A stretch of 64,000 bases of DNA from Clostridiales bacterium (GTDB lineage: Bacteria; Bacillota_A; Clostridia; Oscillospirales; Oscillospiraceae). This document shows positions 34,570 to 42,719 of this stretch, in pieces. The stretch spans positions 142,066 to 206,065 of the forward strand of contig SFKX01000001.1 of assembly GCA_004553625.1 (NCBI GenBank). Reading direction: 5' to 3'. Under the pieces are notes generated by a model. That model had not been told where the DNA came from and made no database searches. It was given only the letters and a program-made list of their open reading frames with translations. Positions within the stretch are counted from its first letter, which is position 1. The number at the start of each line of letters is the position of its first letter. Made by a program: the position numbers and the translations under genes.

Positions 34570-35172
34570 TCAGCTCCGGAGCCCGTCCCTCACGGACAGG
34601 AGCCAGGGGAGGACGGCCTCGCTCAGGAGGCGGTGACCGGTCTCCGTCAGGTGTACGCCGTCAAAGTCCAGGCTGCCGGGCCGCTCCGGCGCGCGCAGGA
34701 AGTCCAGGCCCAGCCTCGCGGCCAGCCCGCCGTAGAGCTCCGCCAGGCGGCCGGACTCGTGGATGAGCCGCCGCTCGTTCACCCAGGCCCCGGGCCGCAT
34801 CGCAGGCGGGGAGATCAGCAGTATCCGCGCCCCCGCAAGCTCCGGCAGGCGCCGCGCATACTCCAGAAACACCTCCATCCGCTCCGTCACGTCCTCCGCC
34901 GTGAAGTCCGGCTCCATCAGCAGGTCGTTCCCGCCGAGCATCACCGTCAGCGCATCCACAGCGCCCGCCCGCGTCAGCTCGAAGGCCGCCCTGCTCAGCT
35001 GGTACTCCCGGTGCGGTATGCCCCGCCCGTTCTCGCCGCGCTCTGTGAGCTCCACGCCCGCGCGCTCCGCAAGCAGGCAGGGCCAGCGCACCGTCTCCCC
35101 GTAGCGCCCGCCCAGATACGAGCGCGGGTCGTAGCCGTAGGTGTTGGAATCCCCGAAGCACAGGAGCCTCAT
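34570..35172 (-). CDS. SGNH/GDSL-type hydrolase
   Basis: A 200-residue esterase-fold hydrolase. The blocks are all present: FGDSNTYG (Ser9), the Gly in NGRG (~residue 48), GGND (~81-84) and DGVHLTETGH (His ~182). Cytoplasmic: no signal peptide. It resembles arylesterase/acyl-CoA thioesterase-like members; substrate unknown. It follows the HAD-family gene by 4 bp, in one unit with that and the AAA ATPase. Confidence 0.88.
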   Translation of the reverse strand: MRLLCFGDSNTYGYDPRSYLGGRYGETVRWPCLLAERAGVELTERGENGRGIPHREYQLSRAAFELTRAGAVDALTVMLGGNDLLMEPDFTAEDVTERMEVFLEYARRLPELAGARILLISPPAMRPGAWVNERRLIHESGRLAELYGGLAARLGLDFLRAPERPGSLDFDGVHLTETGHRLLSEAVLPWLLSVRDGLRS

Positions 35173-35176
35173 GCCC

Positions 35177-35974
35177 TCAGCCCTCCAGCACCCGCGCCAG
35201 CTCCGCCACGTCCGCCATCACCCAGCCGGGCTTCGTCGCGCTCTCCGCCAGTATCTCCGGCGTCGTCTCGCCGGACATCACCAGCACCGACTGCGCCCCC
35301 GCGTTCACCGCAACGGCTATGTCCGTATACAGCCTGTCCCCCACGCAGCAGATCTCCGCGTTCGGCACGCCGGTGAAGCCGGATATTATGTCAACCATGC
35401 TCCGGTTCGGCTTGCCTATGTAAAAGGGCTTCACCCCGGAGGCGGCGGTCAGCAGGGCGCAGATGCTGCCGCAGTCCGGCAGGACCTCGCCCGCGGGCAT
35501 CGGACAGACCCAGTCCGGGTTCGCCGCGACAAAGGCCGCGCCCCGCCGCAGGAAGTGGACCGCCCTGTCCAGCTTCTCATAGGTCAGCGTCGTGTCGAAG
35601 CCGACGCAGACCACGCCCGCCTCCTCGCCCTGCGCAAAGGGTACGCCGTAGCTGCGCAGCTCGTCCAGGAAGGCCGGCGTCCCAACAGGGTAGACCGGGA
35701 CGCCGGGGTAGCGCTCCGTCAGGTACATGCCCGTCGCCATTCCGGAGGTGAACACGTTCTCCATCTCGCAGGGGAAGCCCAGGCCGCGGAGCCGGTTTAC
35801 ATAATCCACTCCGGCCCGTGAGGAGTTGTTGGTGAGGTAGATATACCGTCTGCCGGTTTTGGCGAGGGTCCCTATAAAGTCCACCGCGCCGGGGAACACC
35901 TCGTCTCCGAGGTAGAGGGTGCCGTCCATATCCAGCAGGAAGAGACGGCAGGCTTTGAGAGCGTCGTAGTTCAA
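35177..35974 (-). CDS. HAD-IIA family sugar/nucleotide phosphatase (NagD-like)
   Basis: A 265-residue haloacid-dehalogenase phosphatase. The nucleophile motif is LLDMDGTLYLGD (Asp15, Asp17), followed by LTNNSSR and the terminal GDRLYTDI with the metal-binding Asp. The C2 cap type marks subfamily IIA (NagD, AraL, 4-nitrophenylphosphatase). Substrate unknown. It overlaps the AAA ATPase stop by 4 bp. Confidence 0.9.
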   Translation of the reverse strand: MNYDALKACRLFLLDMDGTLYLGDEVFPGAVDFIGTLAKTGRRYIYLTNNSSRAGVDYVNRLRGLGFPCEMENVFTSGMATGMYLTERYPGVPVYPVGTPAFLDELRSYGVPFAQGEEAGVVCVGFDTTLTYEKLDRAVHFLRRGAAFVAANPDWVCPMPAGEVLPDCGSICALLTAASGVKPFYIGKPNRSMVDIISGFTGVPNAEICCVGDRLYTDIAVAVNAGAQSVLVMSGETTPEILAESATKPGWVMADVAELARVLEG

Positions 35975-37416
35975 GTGTCGTTGTCCTCCTCGTCAATATC
36001 GCGCAGGTCCTCCGGAAGGAGGGCCATCAGCTCTTCACGCCCGGGCTTTTCCAGGGCCGCGACCCGGTTCGCCTGACGCGCCACGGCGTCCTCGAAGATA
36101 TTGCGCACCGTGCGCCCGTTGCCGAAGTTCTCGTCCCGCTCTTCATAGAGCCGCTCGAACATCTGCCCGGCTTCGGTTTCGGCCTCCGGACTCAGGCTGT
36201 AGCCGTTTTTCTCGCACTGGAGCCGGAACATGGCCATGAGCTCCGGGCCATTGTAGTCCGGGAAGTGGATATATTTGTTGAATCTCGACTCCAGGCCGGG
36301 GTTCGAGTGGATGAAGTCCTCCATCGGCCCGTCGTAACCCGCGACGATGACGACGAGCTCGTCCCTGTGGTCCTCCATGGCCTTGAGCAGGGTCTCTATC
36401 GCCTCGCGGCCGAAGTCGTTCTCGCCCCCGGCGGCGAGGGAATAGGCCTCGTCTATGAAGAGGACGCCGCCAATGGCCTTTTTGACGACCTCGCTCGTCC
36501 TGAGCGCGGTCTGGCCGACGTAGCCGGCGACGAGCCCGGAGCGGTCCACCTCCACGAGCTGGCCCTGTTTGAGCGCGCCGACTGCGGCGTAGAGCCCGGC
36601 CAGCAGGCGGGCGACGGTCGTCTTGCCGGTGCCGGGGTTGCCGGTAAAGACCATGTGCAGGCTCATGGGCGCGCAGGGCAGGCCGTTTTCCTCGCGCAGG
36701 CGGCGGACCTTGATGAGATTCACAAGGCTGCGGACCTCGCGCTTGACGCTCTCGAGCCCGATGAGCGAATCGAGCTCGGCCATGAGCGAGTCGAGATCCG
36801 GCTTTTCCGCCGGTTTTTCCTCCGCTTCGGCGGAGGTCTCCGCCCCCTCGCCGGAGGGCTGGGCGCTGCCGGAGGCCGGGTGCTTTTCGATGAACGAGGG
36901 CTCGCCGCTCGTGACGAAGTCGCGCGCGTTGAGGGCGGGCTTCGAGGGTTTGACGCCCGCGGAGTCGCAGACGGCGGAGAGCCTGTCTGCGCAGTCGGTG
37001 ATGAAGTCGGCCTCCGCGGAGCTGACGTCGTCGTCCACGGCGGCGAGGTGGAGCAGGATGTTCGTGACCATGCGGACGAACACGCGGGAATAGTCCCGGC
37101 CCTCGCGGGCGTCGCGCTCGGCGAGGCTCCAGAAGAACATGGGCGGGAGGACCTCCTTTGCGGAGCAGACCTCGCCGGTGAGCTCCCAGAGCAGGCGCGT
37201 ACCCTTTGAGCGGCCCTTGGAATAGAGCTCGTTCACGGCGTCCACCTGGGCCTGTGTGACCGCCCCGGCCCTGGCCCAGAGCCCCACGGCGCAGCTCTGC
37301 ATGAAGGCATCCAGCTCGCGCGCGCAGGCCCTTCCCGCGACGCGGTAAAAGGCCTCGGTATTTTCGACATAAACCTTGTGCAGCTCCTCCGGGGAGCGCT
37401 TCCACGACGTGGGCAT
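35971..37416 (-). CDS. CbxX/SpoVK-type AAA+ ATPase with TerB-like N-terminal region
   Basis: A 481-residue protein. The N-terminal part (~80-160) has LLHLAAVDDDVSSAEADFITD, like TerB/DjlA acidic helical modules. A Ser/Glu/Pro-rich spacer follows (~165-210), then the AAA+ core with GNPGTGKTTVARLL (~250), Walker B VLFIDEAYSL, GYVGQT pore loop and RTVRNIFEDAV. CbxX-class ATPases remodel proteins, for example Rubisco activase and the sporulation protein SpoVK; the target here is unknown. The ATG at 37416 has AGGAGG 6 bases before it; longer starts lack a site. Confidence 0.85.
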   Translation of the reverse strand: MPTSWKRSPEELHKVYVENTEAFYRVAGRACARELDAFMQSCAVGLWARAGAVTQAQVDAVNELYSKGRSKGTRLLWELTGEVCSAKEVLPPMFFWSLAERDAREGRDYSRVFVRMVTNILLHLAAVDDDVSSAEADFITDCADRLSAVCDSAGVKPSKPALNARDFVTSGEPSFIEKHPASGSAQPSGEGAETSAEAEEKPAEKPDLDSLMAELDSLIGLESVKREVRSLVNLIKVRRLREENGLPCAPMSLHMVFTGNPGTGKTTVARLLAGLYAAVGALKQGQLVEVDRSGLVAGYVGQTALRTSEVVKKAIGGVLFIDEAYSLAAGGENDFGREAIETLLKAMEDHRDELVVIVAGYDGPMEDFIHSNPGLESRFNKYIHFPDYNGPELMAMFRLQCEKNGYSLSPEAETEAGQMFERLYEERDENFGNGRTVRNIFEDAVARQANRVAALEKPGREELMALLPEDLRDIDEEDNDT

Positions 37417-37485
37417 TTCGCACCTCCTGCCAGACATATGCGTCTATTATATACCGTACCCTCGCGCAGAGGCAATAAGTCAGGA

Positions 37486-37520
37486 TAAAAAAGCAAGGCG
37501 GCAAAACTCTGCCGCCTTGC
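37486..37520 (-). terminator. Terminator after the VanW-family gene
   Basis: An 11-bp stem (37493-37503 with 37510-37520); on the minus strand it is followed by six T. It lies 13 bp beyond the VanW gene and before the AAA gene. Confidence 0.85.
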
Positions 37521-37533
37521 ATCTCTCTGGCGC

Positions 37534-39222
37534 CTAGTTATCGAAGTAATAGCCCGGGTCGTCGCTGGGGACGACGGGGTCTGTGGGGTAGGACGGGTCC
37601 TCTGGCGGGAACACCGGGTCCGTCGGCTCGATGGGGGGCTCCGTCGGCGTCGGCTCCGGCGTGGGACTCGGCGTCGGCGTCGGGTAGACGATGTCCTCCT
37701 CGTGGTAGTGGTACTCGCTGTAGGCCTCCAGCTCCTTCGAGAGCAGGTTGCCGTTCTTGTCGAAAACGCTCCGGTAGGTCGCGGCCTTGTAGCCCGTCGC
37801 CGTCTCCGGATATTCGCTGTTGCCGTAGACCAGCCAGGTGGCGTAGGTCATCTGCACGTAGCTGCCGTCCTCGTCCGTCCCGACGATGTGGACGCTCACC
37901 GTGTTCTTCGCCGTGTCCACCGAGGCCTCTATCTTTATCGGCCAGTCGCGGTTGTTCGTAAACTTGAACTCCGGTCCGCCCCAGCTCACCGTCGCGTCCA
38001 GGCCCGCGGGCAGGTAGCCCACCGGGAAGTAGTGGCAGGTCCGCACGTCTATCTGAAGGTTCGCCAAAAGCGCCGCGTAGTACAGCGTGGAAGAGACCTG
38101 GCAGATGCCTCCGCCGACCTCCTGCACGACCTGGCCGCCCGAGTATGCTCCCGCGGCCTTGTAGCCGCGCTCCGTCGTCCGCTCGCCAAGCGCGTCGTTA
38201 TAGGAGAACTGCTCGCCCGGAGCGAGGATTATCCCGTCTATGCTCGCCGCAGCCAGCTGCACGTTCGTTATCCGGTTCTGCGTGCTGCCAGCAAGCGAGG
38301 TCGTCACCGTCTCGCCCAGGTCGTCCGCGAAGAGGCGGGACTCGACGTATTCCGTCGTCCGCTCCGGCTCCGTCAGCTCCAGCGGTATCTCGACCGTCTC
38401 GCCCAGCTCGGCGGCGTCCCAGAGCTTCTGCGCCTCTGCCTTGTTGAAGTCCACCCCGGTCACGGACTCCACGACCTCTTTCTTCTCCTTGTCGTAATAG
38501 GCGTCCTTCGCCTCGCAGCAGATGGAGTTGTAGAGTTCGTCAATGTCCAGCTCGACGGAGGCGTTCACCTCCACCTCGTAGTCCAGGGGGCCGTATTTCA
38601 TGTCCTCCAGCGCGGTCTTGACCAGGCTCATAAGCTCGGACTCGTCTATCTCCACGGCGCTCGCGCCCTTGACTACCTCCAGCGTATCGCCCTTTATCTC
38701 GACCCCGGAGGTCATGAGCCCGGACTTAACCTGAGTTACCTCCTCACGGACGATGTCCGCGAGCGCGGCCTCGTCCACCTCGGCCTTTATCTCGACCTCG
38801 GCGCCGCTCACAAGGCAGCGCACATAGGCCATGACGTTTTCAATTATCGTGCCGCCGTGGCAGTAGTCGAAGGCCCTGTCCGCGGCCTCCTGGGCCGTCA
38901 GCTCGGCGCCCACGTCCGCGGCATTCACCGTCAGCGTGTGCTCCAGGGGCAGCTCGACGGTGACGGTCTTTTCGCCCTCGCCCCAGCCCGCGGCCTCGAG
39001 CGCGGACGCCGCCTCCGAGGCAGTCATTCCGCCCACGTCCGTGCCGTTCACGCTGACCTTGGGGTAGATCGTGTCCGAGCCGGACACATACACTCCGAAG
39101 CCCGCCGCGCCCGCCAGCAGCAGCGCCACCACGCAGACGCAGACTATCACCGCTATCTTTCCACCGTTCCCGCGCTTTTTGCGCTTCGGGGCCAGGTGTT
39201 TTCTTTCTGTTTCTCTTTTCAT
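37534..39222 (-). CDS. VanW-family membrane-anchored cell-wall protein (YoaR-like)
   Basis: A 562-residue protein with a basic cytoplasmic tail, one transmembrane helix (~23-48), two putative peptidoglycan-binding PG4-type domains (~55-280) and a VanW domain (~300-450) with the landmark GEQFSYND and GGGICQVSSTLY. A Pro/Thr/Glu-rich tail of ~60 residues ends it. VanW proteins occur in vancomycin clusters but most copies in Clostridia are stand-alone; a role in wall assembly or sporulation is supposed. No other van genes are present, so resistance should not be inferred. Confidence 0.88.
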   Translation of the reverse strand: MKRETERKHLAPKRKKRGNGGKIAVIVCVCVVALLLAGAAGFGVYVSGSDTIYPKVSVNGTDVGGMTASEAASALEAAGWGEGEKTVTVELPLEHTLTVNAADVGAELTAQEAADRAFDYCHGGTIIENVMAYVRCLVSGAEVEIKAEVDEAALADIVREEVTQVKSGLMTSGVEIKGDTLEVVKGASAVEIDESELMSLVKTALEDMKYGPLDYEVEVNASVELDIDELYNSICCEAKDAYYDKEKKEVVESVTGVDFNKAEAQKLWDAAELGETVEIPLELTEPERTTEYVESRLFADDLGETVTTSLAGSTQNRITNVQLAAASIDGIILAPGEQFSYNDALGERTTERGYKAAGAYSGGQVVQEVGGGICQVSSTLYYAALLANLQIDVRTCHYFPVGYLPAGLDATVSWGGPEFKFTNNRDWPIKIEASVDTAKNTVSVHIVGTDEDGSYVQMTYATWLVYGNSEYPETATGYKAATYRSVFDKNGNLLSKELEAYSEYHYHEEDIVYPTPTPSPTPEPTPTEPPIEPTDPVFPPEDPSYPTDPVVPSDDPGYYFDN

Positions 39223-39284
39223 CTTATCCTCGGCCTTACTGAGTTATTTTTGGGGTCCCACGCGCATATGACGGGCTTCCGGCC

Positions 39285-40553
39285 TTATTGTTCCCGGCTG
39301 CGGCCTTTCATGTACATATCGCGGAAAAGTTCCTCGTCGTCCGGGGGCAGCTCGGTCTTTTCCTCCGCGTCGAAGGCCTCCTTCATCCAGGGGTTCACCG
39401 CAACGCGGCTGCCGGACTGCGCCTCCAAAAGCGCGCCTATCAGCAGGTTCGAGAGCAAAAAGCCCGAGCTCGTGAAGCGCCAGCGGCCCTCGTCCGTCTT
39501 GTACGCCCAGCCCTTCGCCGCGAACTCGCGCAGCGTCGCCTCCAGGGGGCGGAAGTCCGAGCGGTATTTGAGCGTGTACTCCCCGCCCTCTATGCCGCGC
39601 GCCGTCCTCATGCCCAGCATGACGTATTCCGAGGCGCGCTCTATCGGCGTTATCCGCTCGTACTCGTCCACGATGTTGAGGTCGCGCATGACGCCGATTA
39701 TATATCTGTCCGCGTCCTTCACGTATGAAAACCGCGCCCCGCCCATGCAGGAGTGCGCCGCCGCGCCGAAGCCCAGGTATTCGCCCAGGGTCCAGTATTT
39801 GAGGTTGTGGCGGCACTCGAAGTTCTGTATGGCGAAGTTCGAGATCTCGTACTGGCCGTAGCCGTAGTGCTCGAGCATATCCGAGGCGTAGAGGTACATA
39901 TCCGCCTGCTCGTCGTCCGAGGGCAGGAAGGGCGAGCCGTGGTATTTGTACATCGGCGTGCCGGGTTCGAGCGTGAGGCCGTAGCAGGAGATGTGCTCCG
40001 GCCGGAGGTCTATGGCGCGCATGAGCGTGTCGGCCCAGTCGGACTTCGTCTGGCTCGGCAGGCCGTAGATGAGGTCGATGCTGAGGTTGTCGAAATCCGC
40101 ATCCCTGGCGGCGCCGACGGCCATCTCGACCTGCTTCCAGTTGTGGCGGCGGCCGATGAGCTTCAAAATGTCGTTATTTGCGGACTGCACGCCCAGCGAT
40201 ATCCGGTTGAAGCCCGCCTTGCGGAGCTTTTCGAGCTCGCGCACGGAGGCGCTGTCCGGGTTCACCTCGACCGTCACCTCGCTGCTCTTGAGCACCCGGC
40301 CCGAGCCGCGCAGCTCGTCCCAGAGCTCGAGCAGCCTGTCCGCGCCGTAGTAGCTGGGCGTCCCGCCGCCGAAGTAGACGCTGTCTATATAATAGCTCTT
40401 GATGGCGCCGTAGCTCTCGCGGATGTGCTCGACGAGGGCGTCCTGGTACTTGGGCATGAGCCTGTCGCAGCCGGCGACGGAGTAGAAGTCGCAGTAGCCG
40501 CACTTGGAGGCGCAGAACGGTATGTGGATGTAGATTCCGAGCGTCTTGTCCAT
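39285..40553 (-). CDS. hemW: HemW-like radical SAM protein
   Basis: A 422-residue radical SAM protein, once called oxygen-independent coproporphyrinogen III oxidase. IHIPFCASKCGYCDF holds the CxxxCxxC cluster motif (~residues 13-21), and YFGGGTPS, EVNPDS and RISLGVQS follow. Lack of the fourth cysteine immediately after CDF marks HemW (heme chaperone) instead of HemN. The protein also has an extended C-terminal winged region (~320-422). It lies between the VanW gene and htpG on the minus strand. Confidence 0.9.
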   Translation of the reverse strand: MDKTLGIYIHIPFCASKCGYCDFYSVAGCDRLMPKYQDALVEHIRESYGAIKSYYIDSVYFGGGTPSYYGADRLLELWDELRGSGRVLKSSEVTVEVNPDSASVRELEKLRKAGFNRISLGVQSANNDILKLIGRRHNWKQVEMAVGAARDADFDNLSIDLIYGLPSQTKSDWADTLMRAIDLRPEHISCYGLTLEPGTPMYKYHGSPFLPSDDEQADMYLYASDMLEHYGYGQYEISNFAIQNFECRHNLKYWTLGEYLGFGAAAHSCMGGARFSYVKDADRYIIGVMRDLNIVDEYERITPIERASEYVMLGMRTARGIEGGEYTLKYRSDFRPLEATLREFAAKGWAYKTDEGRWRFTSSGFLLSNLLIGALLEAQSGSRVAVNPWMKEAFDAEEKTELPPDDEELFRDMYMKGRSREQ

Positions 40554-40604
40554 GTTTTGTGCCTCCCTGTGGGTAAATGTGGCTGAGCTCGCCTTTTCAA
40601 TCCA

Positions 40605-42521
40605 TTAAAACAGCGAGCACACGTCCTCCGCGTAGGCGGAGGGGTCGTCGAGCTCCTCGCCGGCTATCAGCAGGGCCTGCGAGTGCAGGATGTTCACGAG
40701 CTTCTTCGCGCGCTCCGGGTCCGTCGCCACAGCGACCTCCAGCGCCTTGAACGCCGGGTGCTCGCCGTTTAGCTCCAGCACGCGCGTCGCCTTCGGCGGC
40801 TCCATGCCCGTGTCCGGCATACGCTTGAAATACCGCTCCATCTCCAGCGTGATGCTGCCCTCCGTAGTCAGGCACACCGGCGCGGAGACCAGCTTGTGCG
40901 ACAGGCGCACGATGCTCACCTTGTCCCCCAGCGTGTCCTTCACGAAGTCCAGAGTCGGCTTCACCTGTTCCTCGCGCTTTTCGAGGTCCGCCTTCTCCTC
41001 CTCGGTCTCGATGCCGAGGTCGCCCGTCACGATGTTGCAGAACTTCTTTTCCGCGTGCTGGCCCAGCTGCTCGACGATGTACTCGTCGACCTCCTCGGTC
41101 ATGCACAGGATCTCGAAGCCCTTCGAGCGCACCAGCTCCGCCTGGGGCAGGCGCAGCATCTTGGACACAGAGTCGCCCACGGCGTAGTAGATGTACTTCT
41201 GCTCGGCGGGCATCCTGTCCGTATATTCCTTGAGCGTCGCGGTCTTGTCCTCCGCGACGTTGTAGATGAGCAGGTCGCGCAGAGACTCTATGTTCTGGCC
41301 GAAGTTCGCCACAGCGCCGTACCTGAGCTGGCGGCCGTAGTTCTTATAGAACTTCTCGTACTTCGGCCTGTCGTTCTCGAGCATCTTCAGAAGCTCGTTC
41401 TTTATTCGCTTATTCAGGTTCTGCGCGATTATGCGCAGCTGCCTGTCGTGCTGGAGCATTTCCCTGGAAATGTTCAGCGAGAGGTCCGGCGAGTCCACGA
41501 TGCCGCGCACGAAGTAAAAGCTCTCGGCCAGGAGGTCCGGGCATTTTTCCATTATCATGACGCCCGAGCTGTAGAGCTGCAGGCCCGGCTCGTAATCGGA
41601 GCTCATGAAGTCCAGCAGCTGCTTGCCGGGGATGAAGAGCAGCGCCTTGTAGCTCACCTGGCCCTCGGCGTTCACGCGGATGACCGCGGCGGGGTCCGTC
41701 GTGTCGTGGAACTTCTCCTTGTAGAAGTTCATGCAGTCCTCGTCCGAGACCTCGGACTTCGAGCGCTGCCAGATGGGAACCATACTATTGACGGTTTCGC
41801 GCTCCGTTTTGTTCACGGTTTCATATTTCGGCGTGCCGTCCTCGTTCTTCTCGCCGGTCTCCTTGTACTCGGGGCGCTGGACGTCCATCTGGATGGGCCA
41901 GCGGATGTAGTCGGAGTATTTCTTTATGAGCCGCATGAGCTTCCAGAGCTGCAGGAAGTCGGAGTATTTCTCGTTCTCGTCGTCGGGCTTTATGTGCATG
42001 ATGACGTCCGTGCCGACGCCTTCCTTCTCGCACTCGGTTATCGTGTAGCCGTCCGCGCCCTCGGACTCCCACTTGTAGGCCTGGTCGGAGCCGTAGGCGC
42101 GGGAGATGACCGTGACCTTGTCGGACACCATGAAGGCGGAGTAGAAGCCCACGCCGAACTGGCCGATTATATCGACCTGCGCGCCCTCTTCCGTCGTTCC
42201 GTCTATGCCGCCCTTGAAGGCCATGGAGCCGCTCTTTGCGATGACGCCCAGGTTCTGCTCGAGCTCGTCGCGCGTCATGCCGATGCCGTTGTCCGAGACG
42301 GTTATCGTCCGCGCGGACTCGTCCATGGCGACGAGGATGCGGAAGTCCTCCCTGTTCATGCCGACCTGGTCGTCCGTGAGCGCGCGGTAGCTGAGCTTGT
42401 CTATGGCGTCCGAGGCGTTGGAGATTATCTCGCGCAGGAAGATCTCCTTGTGCGTGTAGATGGAGTTGATCATGAGGTCGAGAAGCCTCTTCGACTCGGC
42501 CTTGAATTGCTTCTTGGACAT
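40605..42521 (-). CDS. htpG: Hsp90 chaperone HtpG
   Basis: A 638-residue cytoplasmic chaperone. The ATP-binding N-domain shows IYTHKEIFLREIISNASDA, DNGIGM (~82-87) and GQFGVGFYSAFMV; middle-domain and dimerisation domain follow. The C-terminal eukaryotic MEEVD tail is absent, as in all bacteria. AGGAGG lies upstream of the ATG with a wider than usual 12-base gap. A promoter (TTGAAA-16-TATAAT) lies 55-82 bases upstream; no CIRCE element was seen. Confidence 0.96.
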   Translation of the reverse strand: MSKKQFKAESKRLLDLMINSIYTHKEIFLREIISNASDAIDKLSYRALTDDQVGMNREDFRILVAMDESARTITVSDNGIGMTRDELEQNLGVIAKSGSMAFKGGIDGTTEEGAQVDIIGQFGVGFYSAFMVSDKVTVISRAYGSDQAYKWESEGADGYTITECEKEGVGTDVIMHIKPDDENEKYSDFLQLWKLMRLIKKYSDYIRWPIQMDVQRPEYKETGEKNEDGTPKYETVNKTERETVNSMVPIWQRSKSEVSDEDCMNFYKEKFHDTTDPAAVIRVNAEGQVSYKALLFIPGKQLLDFMSSDYEPGLQLYSSGVMIMEKCPDLLAESFYFVRGIVDSPDLSLNISREMLQHDRQLRIIAQNLNKRIKNELLKMLENDRPKYEKFYKNYGRQLRYGAVANFGQNIESLRDLLIYNVAEDKTATLKEYTDRMPAEQKYIYYAVGDSVSKMLRLPQAELVRSKGFEILCMTEEVDEYIVEQLGQHAEKKFCNIVTGDLGIETEEEKADLEKREEQVKPTLDFVKDTLGDKVSIVRLSHKLVSAPVCLTTEGSITLEMERYFKRMPDTGMEPPKATRVLELNGEHPAFKALEVAVATDPERAKKLVNILHSQALLIAGEELDDPSAYAEDVCSLF

Positions 42522-42575
42522 GTATCGTCATTCCTCCTGAAAGAAATAATATATAAAGCATTTCGCAGTCTTATT

Positions 42576-42603
42576 ATTATAACACGGAAATGAAAATTTT
42601 CAA
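42576..42603 (-). promoter_or_regulatory. htpG promoter
   Basis: On the minus strand TTGAAA (42598-42603), 16 bases, TATAAT (42576-42581). It diverges from the metG promoter, whose -35 starts 30 bases away. Confidence 0.75.
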
Positions 42604-42632
42604 TACGCGCCCCGGGGGCCGGGAGGAAAAAC

Positions 42633-42661
42633 TTGACGCGGCTGGGCAAATGCGTTACTAT
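42633..42661 (+). promoter_or_regulatory. metG promoter
   Basis: TTGACG (42633-42638), 17 bases, TACTAT (42656-42661). The leader to the metG ATG at 42720 is short, so no T-box is possible. Confidence 0.7.
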
Positions 42662-42719
42662 ATTTGAATGGAAAACGGGCGTTTTCCAGATACAGAAGAG
42701 AGGAACGGAGGAATCTCCA

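Noticed and set aside
37534..39222. Vancomycin-resistance gene
   Set aside because: VanW domain alone is common in Clostridia; no VanH, VanA/B/C ligase, VanX or sensor kinase is present.
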